Of a stretch of DNA of 64,000 nt, positions 35,625 to 48,614 are shown piece after piece (position 1 is the first letter of the stretch; every line of letters starts with the position of its first letter). This DNA comes from Cladopsammia gracilis (Eukaryota > Cnidaria > Anthozoa > Scleractinia > Dendrophylliidae): contig JAJGOT010000220.1 in NCBI GenBank assembly GCA_022457155.1, positions 115,001 to 179,000 on the forward strand. The letters are read 5' to 3'. The position numbers and the translations under genes are program-made. The notes beneath the pieces were generated by a model. That model worked only from the letters and a program-made list of their open reading frames with translations, did no database searches and had not been told where the DNA came from.

Positions 35625-37032
35625 GGTGAATTTGGAGATTCAGATCGATCTGCGTTTCTCTGACAGAGCATTTCGATTAACTGAAATTAGTCCGGCCGTT
35701 TTATTAACCACCCTGTCACCTGCCACTACATGTCACAAAAATATATTGCAGTTTTACAGTTAAACACACAAAAAAATACTGATACACGACTAGGGAATCT
35801 AAGTTTATAAACTACTGAAAGTGCTTTGACCAAGAGTGTGATACTTCTAAGTGACTGAAAGAGCTACATGTAGGAAAGTTGAGACAAGCCCGAAAATGGG
35901 AAAGCTTTCACTGTTTAAAGGCAAATTAAAAGCAATTATTACTTAGCTTTTACTTTTGCATGGCAAGACAATCTAAAACTGCCCATAATTAAGTCCTTAA
36001 GCAGTTTTTGATTAGACTTATCCCTCGCTCATTACAGGAAATTTTCGTTATGATGCTTTAAAATTGCGAAAAAAAAAAACAAATATCTGTTATTAGAAAT
36101 GCCCGACAAACCTTTAAATCGCGTTTAATTAAGTGTCGCGAAACATCTTCCTTCTGAAATCGGTAATTTAGCTGTCGTGTAAATTTCAAGCTATTAAAAA
36201 CACATTAGTTAGAAATTGACGTCTAAATATTAAAACTGAATATGAAATGTTTTTCTTAGATACAACTTGTTTTTACCAATCAGGAAATTTATATGTATTT
36301 TGTAAGATATTTAAAGGGTTTTTTCCCCTTTTTGGCGCTTTTTTCGGCTTGAAAACAAATTTAACTCGCACACTGTGGATGCTTGTTCGCATTTGCATAA
36401 ATGACAAAAGGTGAAAGTAAATTATGCTCAAGATGGCAAAACGAAGCTTTTTAAAATTTCTGTTTGTAAACTTCGATCGCCAGTTTAGTAATAAATTTTA
36501 ACAATCCGGCTAAAATCAAAGAAGTTATCTTCCTTTTTTCTGTTGCCAGTTCTGACAAGTTATTATATAGACTTACACGCACGAGAATAACTCAAGTTAA
36601 ATATGTTGATTGACTATGGAAGCCGCCGGCCAAACCGCCGACATTGTTTACTTCTAAACGAATTATTTGGACTAATCTGAAAAAAATGAAACGTTTTATG
36701 TAGCTTTAAACCAGCTAAACGTATTCTTAAATATCTAGTCACCAGCGCTTTGAGCTCCTAGTTTAACCGCGCTGCAGAAACTCAGTAATTAAAACCTTGG
36801 AAGGTTTCCTGGCAATTTGGTGGTAAAACATGAGATTATACATCAAGCGTTTTATTCGTTACGTGTTTAAAACTTACACTGTTTAATCGCACATTTGGTA
36901 CCATTTTATGATTAATTATACAACTTTTACATTAAAAGCGCGCGTAATTGGTACCCTATGTTCTTAAGATAGACCACAGTTTGTCTTCAGTCATTGTTCA
37001 ACTTCAACTCAATTACCAGCTGATCTCTTTTA
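35625..37032. other. Upstream flank of the second receptor
   Basis: Noncoding, colinear with 6966-8475, with scattered indels. Confidence 0.7.
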
Positions 37033-37293
37033 CCGTATTTTCTCAATTAAACGCCCTCAGCGTTTATTTCAAACTTGACTTAGTGGACCCGGCGTTTCTT
37101 TGAATCAGTAGTTTTTTCTCGCCCACCATTTTTAAAGAAAGGGTTATCATTCGTTTTTCTTGGCAGCCGTGTACCTTGCCCTTAAATCTTAAGTTTATTA
37201 TTTCACAAATAAACGTTTGAGGGGCTTACTTTCAACTTCCTCTATTATACCCGGCGTTTATTCGGGGCCCGGCGTTTAATCGAGAAAATACGG
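37033..37293. mobile_element. MITE with TA target duplication
   Basis: CCGTATTTTCTCAATTAAACG at the left and its near-complement at the right, flanked by TA (37031-37032, 37294-37295). The paralogous block has a single TA at 8476-8477 and no insert. The interior repeats GGCGTTTAT motifs. Pogo/mariner-type mobilisation is inferred from TA. Confidence 0.88.
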
Positions 37294-37882
37294 TATGCTT
37301 GCTTTTGAAGCTAAAAAACATTTACCGTCGATCGGACCGCTCCGCTCAGACCCACGCGCACAAAATTCCCTTTGTGTAGGAGAAAAAGGGCTAATTGTAT
37401 ATTGAAACTTCCCTTGATATGTCCAAAAATAATTTTCAATACTCCTTTAGTAGGAGTTTAAAGTATATCAGTATATATTTTCATTGCGACCAACTCTTGT
37501 AAAACATTACAATCCGCCTTATAAGTACGTCACCTTTGTCTGTTGATAGAGCAGAATAATATCGAGATAAAAACGATATAATTTCGCATTTTGTTTTCTG
37601 AATTCTAGACACGTTTTGCAACAAATCCGGTTTCTTTCCGGTAGCGGACCAGACTCCATCGTTATAAAGGGTGTGGGGGTGGGGGGGGGGGGGGGGTTTA
37701 CCGGAGTAAATAAGTAGGGGAGGGGAGGTAATATTTGTTAGCAACTGAAAAACATTATCGGCCTTTCGGGCCCAATATTTTTGCAAGATAAAGGGGGCCC
37801 CTCCTCTTGATCTGCCATTATTGCTTTCATCTGCCATGTGCTGAAATTGCAAGCGAGTGTTGGGTTTATACTCGCTATATCC

Positions 37883-38210
37883 CCGGGGGGGACTCCCATA
37901 TAAAAATGACGGGGGTGCTCGTCGTACCTTTTAGGGGTCAAAATTTGTAGATTGGTACCGCTTAGGGTACTAAAATCTAAAATGACCACCGTTAGAATTA
38001 TCGCGGTACCTTTTAGGGTGTGAGCCGAAAAAATATGATAGAATATGACATGTGTTGTTTTAGAATTGGTATCTCTCATGGGTAAAAATTATTTTGAGCC
38101 ACGCCCATCCAACGAGATTCTGGTACCTTTTAGGTTGTTTTTCGAAAATTTCCGACGAGCACCCCCGTCATTTTTATACGGGAGTCCCCCCCCCCCCCCC
38201 CCTCCGCGGG
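37883..38210. mobile_element. MITE with 9-bp target duplication
   Basis: GGGACTCCCATATAAAAATG ends with about 40-bp inverted repeats, flanked by GCTATATCC at 37874-37882 and 38211-38219. The paralogous site at 8960-8968 (GCTCAGTCC) is empty. The 9-bp duplication suggests Mutator-type mobilisation. Related ends are seen near 13267-13320. Confidence 0.88.
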
Positions 38211-38394
38211 GCTATATCCTCCCCAATCATGACAAAAAGCGCTCAGGCTCCTCTTAGTGGGGATAAAAAAAATTGAATTCTTGGATAATTATCGTGTTTT
38301 CATGAAAAGGCTGTCAAATTCACATTCGAAAGCTTCAAATCCAGGGTTAAAACGAATTTTTTTTTCATTGACTTTTTAAAACGGTGTTCTCTAG

Positions 38395-38886
38395 ATTTAA
38401 CGAAGTGCCTAGGCACTTGGGAAATTGTTTCGTTATATCGAAAACCTCTTTATAACGAATATGTGGAAAAACAACCAAAATGTTCGTTATATCGAGGGAT
38501 TGTTAATTATTGTTTTGTAACGGTGTTACGTGTTTCTGGATCTTAACGAAATAACATGTGCACTTTAATTCCTGTATGAAGCTACAGTACACTGTAAATA
38601 TAACTACGGCACTGGAAAACTGTACAGGTTATACCTTTGCCCTATAACACACACACGGTCTGTTCCGCATTCATCTTTTGTCGCGCGTTGACATTTATTC
38701 GTTATATCAGGGTAGATTTTAAGTTTTGGCTGACGGATTGTGTTCGTTCAGTTCGTTATAACGAGAATTTCGTTATATCGAGGTTCTGTCCCGTACATTT
38801 TACATGTTATTTTGCCGGGCTGAAGAATATCGTTCGTTATACCGAGGACTTCGTTAAATAGAGGTTCGTTAAATCGAGTTCCACTG
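38395..38886. mobile_element. Short Tigger-like relative
   Basis: GATTTAACGAAGTGCC at the left and GAGTTCCACTGTA at the right, with TTCGTTATATCGAGG motifs. It is colinear with both ends of 9166-10560 but lacks most of the middle. Confidence 0.65.
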
Positions 38887-38971
38887 TACCTTTACATCCG
38901 GAAGCTATTAAAAATTGGTATTTGTCGTAAAGACCGCATTTACCGGCCATTAATCTGTCTTTGAATACTAA

Positions 38972-39608
38972 TGCATGGTTCAATTCCTACAGTAACCATC
39001 CCCCCCGGGAACACCCCCGGGGATTTGCCATTTTTTCTTTACTTGGCGTTCTATAAAATCCCCACCCCCGGGCACAAAGAAAGAGGTAATTCTCCACCCC
39101 CGGGACACTCATCAGCAAGCTGCATCGTTTCTCAAGAAGACAGAAATATTTGTTATATAAATCCACCGAACAGTTTGCAAAATAGACATGGACTGGACTA
39201 GACTCGTATGGTTACAAAGATCAGGAAGCATCACTCCCATTGTTTTTCTTTCTTGCTCGTGTTTCTTTGGCTTTCATCGCTCCTCTCTTGCGGTTGTTTC
39301 GTGTACTGAGGATGTTTTCTTCCCAACACTTCACATCATCCACCGACAGGCTTTAACTTTGCCAAATTGTTTTCTTCCAGCCAATTACTAACAAATTGTA
39401 AGGATTTCCCAGCAAAGAAGTCCGCCATGTGCTTCGAAGACGAAATGTTTGACCTATAATTCCTTGCGCACCTAAATTATCCCCGCGCCCTACCCCCGGG
39501 ACAAGACCGCTTGCAAAATTCCCCACCCCCTGGCCACAAGGGCCGACTTTGTCTCGGGGGTTGCCCGGGGGGAGGGGGGGATGGTAACTGTAGGAATTGA
39601 ACCATGCA
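38972..39608. mobile_element. Harbinger-type MITE with TAA duplication
   Basis: TGCATGGTTCAATTCCTACA ends (inverted repeat about 38 bp, one mismatch), flanked by TAA at 38969-38971 and 39609-39611. The homologous sequence at 32791-32800 has one TAA and no insert. 637 bp; the open frame at 39188-39391 has no recognised homology. Confidence 0.9.
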
Positions 39609-39611
39609 TAA

Positions 39612-42600
39612 ATTCCGTGGCATAAGTAACGTTAATGCGAATACTAAGAGATCTTTCGAACGTATTCGCCCGGATTCTGATAAAGAAACTCGCTGATGTT
39701 CGATTTTTAAAACTGAGCGGAATTGACAGAAAGTCGCCTTATGCAAATATGTTTGTGTATTTTGGCAAATCAGTTTCTCGGGCATTTTTTGACAAGCAAC
39801 AACTCTATTTTTTTCGGAAAAATAGTCGTAATAGTTATTCTAGACGAAGAAAAAGTTGTTTTTGTGAACTTTTGTACGGTCTCAATGTACTGTGCAGACG
39901 GTAGGGTAATACTGCTTTTCAGAATTGCCAAAACTGAAAAATAGCCCGGTCGTCAATCTTAATTCTTGTGCTTCCGACCTTTCACCTAAATTAAATATCA
40001 TCTTAGTTAAGCTTGTTGAGAGGGTCTTCAGAGGGCGCCGCTGTTAGGATAAGGCTAACTATATATATTAGCTTTGTAATAGTTTGTAATAGTTGCTTTT
40101 ACCTGTACCTGTAGTTTGTTGAAAAATGAGTTGTTCTAGTCTACTTAAGTGCCGATGAAGGAAAGGGAACTTTTTTTTGTTCCATGCAATTATATTGTCA
40201 GATGGTTTGTAGAATGAATGCTAAAAAATCAATAAAGTCATTACGCTGTGCGCCACTTATGCCGGTAGCTATAGAAGTTTTGAAAGTTTAGGTCATTTTC
40301 GTCTCAATTTAGGTCCTGATCAAGCGATTATTGTGTTGATTTTAGTTGTTGAATTTTTAATGTGATGTAAAAGACAATCATTATTTTAACAGCTTTAAGC
40401 AATCGAGTATAAAATCTAAGTCTTGTTTTGTTTACATAAAATCGCTTTTCAATCTATGTAAGGAATGAACAAACACATAAAAATGGACAACACAATCTTC
40501 TTTCGAAAAATTTTATTGAAATCTCAAATAGTTTATGTTTAGAAGCAAAACGCGTACAATTTACAGCGCATCGAGGTCGAGCCGTGTATTCGATGAAATT
40601 CAAGAAATTAAAATACAACTGAATTTAAGCTACACGTTTATAAACAATTCTCCAAAATTAACGAGAACACAAACAAAATGTCAATCACAGATTGATATCA
40701 AGATAAATTCCCATCGAAAAATGTAATTTGTTTTACCTTTAAGTCCCTCCGGCGACTACTGTTCTTGGAAATTCTTTAAATCTCCGCTTTGGTGCTGAAA
40801 TCCGTAAAACGAACCTATCTTTTCGCATTGCTAAAAACGTTTATAGTTCCTCGAAGCAAGATTTTATCCCTGAAAGCTCTTCTTTTTCCACTAAAGCGGC
40901 TTCTGAGTATCCCTTAATTAGAATCTCTATCTTGAGTAGCAAACCGCGAAAAACTGCAGGGAAATAACGACTTTAATTCTCCGCTAAACACAACAAAACA
41001 ACCAAAGTGTTTAGCTCACGGCTGTGTGGCTGCGCGAAAACAAAGCCTTGCTTTCAAGATCCCGGATGTTGTTCCAACACGGCGGGTGGGAGGGCGGGCA
41101 TACACGCGCCCGCGAAACATTCCGCTAGCCATGACCATGAAAATTCACGGGCATAGGTTCTATGAGTATGGTGCTCCGGCGGGCCTTCGTCCCGCGGGCT
41201 CCGCTAAAAATAGACCAAGTGTCGCAAAATCATACCTCTCGTTCAATCCGTGTATTGTTACATGTATTGTTTGTCTTTTCTGTTGTAAAGTCGTTTGTAG
41301 GCATCGGTTCATTGGTGTTTTTTCTAAGTTAATAAGCCAGCTTTCTAGAGTGAGTTGTTTGTAGTAGTCCGTAAGTACTGTAGGTAACGTATTCAGCAGA
41401 GCCTCGGTCAATTCTGTGATTAGTTTGTAAATGGTGTTCAGCAATGTAATTGTTGCGTTAAGGTTATAGCTGGTCGTATGCTTAAATTTCTAGCAGTCGC
41501 TAGGTTCGTCTTTGTCTTTAAAGTTTGTCAGTAGCTGTTGTAAAGCAGTGTACTTTACAATTCACATGCCTCGGATAATGACTTCTGCTCAGGTCGTCGA
41601 AATGCCAGTTATTGTTATCAACAACAGTTCTCTCAGAACTAGAGTTACTCGATAGAGTCGGACAGACTATCGATACTCCTGAGTTTAAACCATTTACAAG
41701 GTCTGTATCAAAACCAGACATCAGGGCTTTATAAACTAAGCTCTTAAGTATACGTACGATCGACAAGAGAACACAGGCATTCAATCTCAAGAAAAAGCTA
41801 CCTAATATTTTTTTAGCATGGGAAACAGAGAATAATTTTCTGTGATTAAAAAAAAAAATAACGCAACTTGTAAAGGTCTTTGTTCTCTTGCCAATAGTTG
41901 ATGCAGGAGGGCACGTGTGAATCATTTTAAGGAGGCACTGACAGGCTGCAAATGTCGCCAAATCTTTACATTTCAAATTCCATTTATAACACAATGCCAA
42001 TTGAATAAAATTTGCTTTTTAAATTCATTGAAATAGGTTTAGAAACGAAATTTATTTTATAACAGCCAATTTGACTATGAAAAAAAAATTATTTGAAGTG
42101 TCCATTGCCATTTGCTTCTGATTTGATTCGATACTGGGCAGTTTTGGATTTTTGCTAAGTTTGGAGCAATTAAATTAATTTAGAACATTCAACACAATTA
42201 CATGGCTCCACTTTTATTCTAGCGATAGATCAAATTGTGTACGAGACCAATTTATCGAAATCCTTTTTTCAATGACCGTTTGCTAAGTTTGGAGCAAATG
42301 ATTCACTTTGGAACATTTAACAACAAACAATTGCTTGGCTCCAGTTTGATGCCCGACTTTGGTTAAATTGAAAATGATTAATTAAACAAATTGCCCTTCC
42401 AAATTAACTGGAATGTTCTCGTAATCTTCTTTCTGGAATACTCACGAATGCAAACGTACTTTCGTTTTGAGCATTTAGATCATATTAAATCTTATTTAAA
42501 ATAACCGAGGAATATATGAAAGAACACTTGGGGAAGAAAGTTATTTTTTACTTGACGTGTACTGACAAAGAAGTTTTCGAAAAACTGTCAGTGCCACATT

Positions 42601-43235
42601 AATATGATATAATTTTGAAAAGGAAAGATATTTTATCTATGGAAACAAATGAAATAATTTGACGTATCCAAATTAGGAATTTGTCAGTGCCACCTTAAAA
42701 ATACAAATACTGACCATATCTACTTAGGTTATAACTGTTATAACTACATGTATACCTACACGCAGAGAGACGAATTAACCTAGCGCGTTTCATTTTGTAA
42801 TCTGGGAGGGGGGCATTTGTATTGACCCTCGGGCATACGTTGAACGGGGCTCTATTGATGCCACCCACTTTAGTATTATTTTTTGAAATTTCTTTGGCGG
42901 CTTTTAGTCTAGCTTGCAATTTTTAAAAGGCATGCCGTCTGAATTGTTGAGCATTCTTTGCTATTTAATTCATTTCTTGTTGTAAGTTTCTTTAGTATCT
43001 GCACTTCTGTAGTCCACTGATTTAAAAAATAATTTTGGATCGATAGAGCTGATTCTCTGGAAATCAAAATACTCTCAGGATAGCGGATTCAAGATTTCGG
43101 GTCAACAGAAAAATGACATCATATGACTTCATCGTCAACGCATCGTGACCAATTTATCTTGTAAAGTACACAATGGGCTGCCTATTAAAGATCATGAAAC
43201 GAGGTTAAGACATCAGTCGTAACACAGAAAATTCC
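39612..43235. other. No recognised gene
   Basis: About 40085-40400 is an inverted copy of parts of 33230-33945. The 160-codon minus frame at 41518-42000 lacks recognisable motifs. A GC-rich patch lies at about 41080-41210. Confidence 0.45.
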
Positions 43236-43857
43236 TTAAGGCTGGTTTTCACTAGCGCATAAGCATAAGCATAAGGGATCCAGAAGCAAGTGAGAACTCC
43301 CACGACATAAGCATAAGCACCAGAAGAACGAACACGTTCCGTTCTTCTTGTGCTTATGCTATGCTTGTGTCACATTTATGTCAAGTGAGAACGGGGATGA
43401 AATAAGCACAAGCATAAGCACAAGGCGGTCAACCAAATCATCCGCCATCTTTGATTCTGATCTCACACCCGAAGAAGGCGAGGAAAGCTGGTATCGAGAA
43501 TTTCGTTCATACTGCGCTTGCGTATGTCTTTATGCTTATGTTCAACCTCGTTCCCAGGGGCTTCTCGGTTTTCAAAATGGCCGTTTGAGAGGAGAAACCC
43601 CTGGGACATAGCGATCTAAAACGACCGCTGATTGGTTTATTGATCGCGATTCTTACATCTATTCTGATTGGTTTACGTTTTTCTAAGAAAAGATGGCTGA
43701 CCAAAACAATGCTATATCGAAGGTCTCCGAGACGTGAAAGTTGAACAGTTTTACTGAGTAACTGTTAACAAAACTGCAGCGGTTCCTGACGATGCGGTTA
43801 TGATACAACAAGCGTAAGATTTAGAGACAATTCGCCGATTTTCAGGCTTTGCGTTTA

Positions 43858-44060
43858 CGGGTGGCGAATGGTAAATTCGAGATATTTTTTTTTCTGCGAG
43901 CCCTACACTTTTAAATCTTTCAAAATTTAAGGCGGAGAGAAAGGCTATGGAAAAGCTTTACCAAATAAATCGAGACACCGATACGTGGAGAACCGCTCAA
44001 ATAACCAAGACTGCGAGACCCATAAGCTTGATATTTTGAAAGACCATTCGCCACTCACCC
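43858..44060. mobile_element. Small MITE
   Basis: GGGTGGCGAATGGT at the left and ACCATTCGCCACTCACCC at the right, about 200 bp, noncoding. Confidence 0.6.
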
Positions 44061-45685
44061 CCCGGTACGTGATAATTTATAGAATTTTGGAATGACTTGA
44101 ATGGGGAACGCTGGGCGTAATGTAATTTAATAGGGCCTACCAATTTCTACCTATTGTTGTCTTGCGCGTTATTGTTTTATACAGTTTGTTTTCTTTGTTT
44201 TTCAGTTCATTTAAAGCAGAGCCGCCAATTGTTTGCTATTCAGTTACTTATTCACTTGTGATAGCTTGACTGAAGTTAAGCTTAATTTATTTTTTATAAC
44301 ATGTCAATAAAAAACAAAACAGGTATGCATTCCTCAAAATGGCAAGATTTCAGTAACCCCCAACATTAATTTTGCACATACATGCATGTATGCACTATTG
44401 TTTTTATTTCGGCAATCTTTTGTTCTGGCTTTTGTTGCAGTCTTCGGAACTTATTCATAGTTAATTTGTGGGATTATATGGAAATCTTACCCTCAAAATT
44501 CCCAACCACATTTCAGGCCCAAGAACTGTTTTTAAAAATTTGCTTCCATGAAATGGCGATATAGTTTATAGCTGGCAAATCATCCCAGGCACTCTGGATA
44601 CCAGAAGTTCTCTTGCAGATGCCCTTTTGCCCTAAGGCTCTTCCTTGTGGCGAAAATATGAGTCAAGAGGCGTGTAATATCATATGCCCGGGGGGGGGGG
44701 GGGGGGGTGGGAGGGGTACTCCCATATATGAGCTATATGAGGATGGCAAAGGGGGGGGTACCGATCACGCATCACGCCGAATTTTTAAGTGAAATCACGC
44801 ATCACGGAGAAAATTTTTAACCAATCATGCGTCACGTAAATAAGGAGTAATCCGGCATTAAAATGTTAACAAAACAACGTAGAGTCGTCGTAGGCTTGCC
44901 TCTTTAATGCATTGATATTGTATTCAATTTTATTTTTTTTTTGAAGGATTACATGTTAATTTATGAATCTTAAAATGAAATACAAATCCTATTTGCGCGT
45001 GGTGTGGTTGTTATGTCCTTTGTTCACTCGCTTTTTTGCTGGTTTGACTTTTACAGTTTAGCCCTCACTAGTATATCTTGTAAAAGATCTACCCCTCTTG
45101 TATGAAATAATGGGAGGCTCTTTATATATTTGTCTTAATAAAGGTTGCGATTCTATTAAATGCCATTTGTCCATGAGGATATGTTTTAAGTTAGGTACAC
45201 ATGGGTTCTATTGGGTAATATTTCTTTGCGGGCTTTTGTTTTGTCTTTGAGAGCTGACTTTCAATTCTGTCAGAGAATATTACTTCTGAGAGCACCTTCT
45301 CGATGAGATTGTTAGGGTAGCCTCTTAGATCTTAGCCGTAGGTTTTATTTTATTTTTATTTATTTGTTTTCCTCGAGAGTTTCCTTTGAAAAGTTCGTTC
45401 AATTCTGAGGAGTCTAAGGACCTCTCCTTTGAAGAAACCTTTCTTGACTCCAGGTGGGTGACAAGATTTAAAGTGCGTGTATTTCTTCTTAGCATTATCG
45501 GCTTTATTTCGTTTTGCTTGTCGTTTGCGGTCAATGTGTTTCTTATTTCGATATTTTCGTGTATCTGAGACCTTCCGTTTAATTTCTTATCAAGACTCAG
45601 GGAGCACACGAGGATGAGATTCAACATGCTTACTTATTACTGGCATTCTCAAGTTCTGACATGTTTTTCATCACAGTTTGTTTCT
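44061..45685. other. No recognised gene; G-run and ATCACG motifs
   Basis: 44689-44757 is a G-run and TACTCCCATATATG segment of the GTACTCCC element family. 44764-44840 has three ATCACGCATCACG-type repeats. The remainder is A/T-rich without coding signal. Confidence 0.45.
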
Positions 45686-46524
45686 CAACCTCGTTCCCAG
45701 GGTCTCTCATCTTCCCGCCCCCTGGAGCGAGAGAAGAGAGACCCTGGTTAACTCTGGTCACGTGCGTCCCAAAATCTGGGATGTAACAGGTAAATGATTT
45801 GAGGGAGGGGCGGCAAAGTGTGAAATTTGTTCGCTCTAGCAGAGCATTGCAAATCAAAACAAATCCGAAAAGCGTTTGGCGGCTTCCGATAAATGTGAAG
45901 CGGCGGTCATCCGCGGACTTCAAAACATATCCACATCGATTGGTTTTGAGAGTGCAAGTTGCTTTAGGATCTGTAAATTAACAGTTGGGGAATTGTCACG
46001 GCGCTTGAAGATTTGTCAGCAGTATTTAAAGCTTTGGACTCGCTACACAATTACAGTCCAATTTTATTACTGGACGCCGCCGCTAAGCTCGGTCTCGGCA
46101 GAAAATGCTTTTACATTGTTCCGAACTGAGATGAATTATCGCTACATACTATTTAGCAGGCGATCTTCAAGCTTCATTCGACAGAACATTAAATTGTCAC
46201 CGTCTGTTCTCGGATGATGGCGAAGTGGAAAAATATTTTGACATGCAGATCGACTCTACACTTTTAAACAGGAAACGAGGTAGAGAAGATAATGATAGCT
46301 TTTATTCTTCGTAGGTGAGGCATGTTGTTTTCTTCAACATTTACCAGTTCCAGTCGTTTGAATGTCTATACAAGATCTTTACATTTTATTGTTTCATTAT
46401 ACGCTTGTAAAATTATTGAACGATAACCATTTTAATCCTTGCGCATAATTCATTCGCTTTTGTTTGAATCGTTTGATTGAACCGTTTCCGGACATCATCG
46501 GACTCGCGCACAGCACGAGCCACT

Positions 46525-47753
46525 AGGGAGCTTAAGATCCAGGACGCGACGGCTTTAAGAACGCGGCGACCGAGCTAAAGCCTGGAACGAGAACGCCGTT
46601 CTAAGCTCGGGAAAAATAAACTTTAATAAGTTTTGCGATGTGACGCGGTTGTTCAAGATTTTTGTTTTGACAAAAGAAAACGCAAAATATTATAAAATGA
46701 GCTCGTTCAAAGAAGTCCAAGAAATGTTGTTATTGTGCTTGGAAGAAGAAATCATTGATGATGAAGAATTTGCCGTGTTGTACGAGGCATACGCACCGCA
46801 GAATCTTCCATTTGCTCACTCGTCGTATGAGAAATTTTCTCTTGTAAATGAAGACCCGTCTAAATGTAAAGCAAATTTTCGTGTGGAAAAGGGGGATATC
46901 TCTTTACTTGTTGAAACCTTGAGAGTTTCTCCTATCCAAAGCATTCTCTAATTCGGAGGGCTCGTCTGGCGTTCCCGCAGCTTTTTCCTCATCTCTCAGT
47001 TTTTTCTTCTACCTAATAACAAGAATTCCCACGTGGTCGCGTACAGACCGCTTATCAACGCTAAATTTAATTTAGGAACTGAACATTTATTCAAAGTGTC
47101 GGCAATTTTTTCCCATAGGCTGCTTCTCTGTGTGGACTTGGCAACTAGGTAAGTTGGCAACTTCCCTACACAGGATTATGTCGTGGTCGTTTGTCCAAGA
47201 CATCACCGAACTAAAAGAAAAAATAAAACAACATCTTGAAAACCGAGTTAAATTTGAGCTCAGACTGAGTTGAAAATAATTTTGTGCTTAATTCCACGAA
47301 ACATCACTTCTTGCATGTTCTTAGCAAATTAATAGCTTAATTTTGCTAAATACAAGAGTAAAAAACAGGGGGAAAAAAAGGAAGCTTAGAGGCACAACTT
47401 ACTTCGAAGATTTTGTCGAAGCCATTCTTCGCTAACCTGAGTTAACCTGTAAATAAAGTTTAAAAAAGTCAGAGATTTCCCATTTTTGCGGCGTAAATTT
47501 CGCCAGAAAGTTTCAATATGAATCAAGGTTTCGATTTATGTTTAGAGTTGACACTTAATCCACCGTTTTCTTCAAAACAAGAACATTTAATACTCACGTT
47601 TTCTACACAACGCCAAATCCTTCTGACTCGAGTTCTCTACGCGACGGCGACGCTGCGAGCCAGCACTCCGAGGCAAGCGGACTGCTGCTTTTCTGTGAAA
47701 AATTACTTCCGGCCGCGTCTCAAAACCGTCGCGTCCTGGATCTTAAGCTCCCT
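46525..47753 (+). mobile_element. Internally deleted Harbinger (PIF) element
   Basis: AGGGAGCTTAAGATCCAGGA ends in inverted orientation, flanked by ACT (46522-46524 and 47754-47756). A three-base duplication and the transposase remnant both indicate Harbinger. 1.2 kb. Confidence 0.88.
46697..46951 (+). pseudogene. Harbinger transposase, N-terminal fragment
   Basis: Starts MSSFKEVQEMLLLCLEEEII; DDEEFAVLYEAY and FSLVNEDPSKCKANFRVEKG follow, matching the N-terminal region of cnidarian Harbinger nucleases as I know them. It stops after about 84 codons; the DDE nuclease domain is absent, lost with the deleted interior. The ATG at 46640 is in frame but adds no family sequence, so 46697 is preferred. 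Confidence 0.75.
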
Positions 47754-47911
47754 ACTGTGAAGAAAACGAGACAAAGTTACAAACACCGTCGACCCCTCCT
47801 TAGGAATATAATTGCCCAAGAGGCACGTGACCAGAGTTGACCAGGGTCTCTCTTCTCTCGCTCCAGGGGGCGGGAAGATGAGAGACCCTGGGAACGAGGT
47901 TGTTTGTTTCT

Positions 47912-48394
47912 GTTTGAGCTGGACTCTCTCTTGTACATTTACGAGTGGCTTAGTGCCTTGTTCTTGGGCTGATTGGCATATTAGTTTCGTTTGGCTTAGA
48001 AGCCTACTCGCTCTTCTTCTTTGATTTGAATCAATGTTACGATAGTGGAATTTGATTAGCGATCCTAGTAATTTCTGTTCTGCCTGACATGTTGCCTGCT
48101 TTCTTATGGTTCCAATTTCCTTCTTGAATTCTTCGTCGATTCTGATAAGTGCGCTTTGGCGTTGTAGCGTAACGTCTTAGGACAAGTCTCTTCTGTGAGC
48201 TTCGAGTTTTTTGATTGCGTTTTCGGATTTCTCGATTCTGTCCTCGCCGTGCCAGGAACGGATTCTCTGGACCCACCACGAAGATCAAAGGTCAAGAAAA
48301 GACGAGACAGACCTTCAATTAGACAATTTACGTTGAATCCTTTGAATGTAAGCTTTCTAGTTTTTCAAAGAATGTCGAAAGCATTTTTTTCACG
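47912..48394. other. No recognised gene
   Basis: No structured repeat or exon seen. Confidence 0.4.
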
Positions 48395-48556
48395 TATCAT
48401 TCACGTATCACGGAAAAATAAAAGGTAAATCACGCGTCACGCGCTTCTAAAATAGCAAATCACGCATCACGCTGCGCTATCAGATCACGCATCACGCCGT
48501 TAATTTGGGCACAATCACGCATCACGCGGTTAATTTTGGGGAAATCACGCGTCACG
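48395..48556 (+). repeat. ATCACGCATCACG dyad array
   Basis: About six copies of the 13-bp motif at spacings of about 25-30 bp with unrelated spacers. The same motif occurs at 44764-44840 in the same orientation. Confidence 0.8.
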
Positions 48557-48577
48557 TAAAACCCCTTTGCCACCCTC

Positions 48578-48614
<37 letters not shown>

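Larger units (their letters stand above)
45686..47902. mobile_element. MULE-type element with 9-bp duplication, host of a Harbinger insertion
   Basis: CAACCTCGTTCCCAGGGTCT ends with about 80-bp inverted repeats (GGAGCGAGAGAAGAGAG inside). Identical TTTGTTTCT at 45677-45685 and 47903-47911. About 46140-46310 holds a short coding-looking stretch (FDRTLNCHRLFSDDGEVEKY... RGREDNDSFYSS) of unknown family. The right half is occupied by the element at 46525-47753. Confidence 0.88.

Noticed and set aside
41518..42000. 160-codon minus-strand frame as a gene
   Set aside because: No domain, splice context or homology recognised; surrounding sequence is A/T-rich noncoding.
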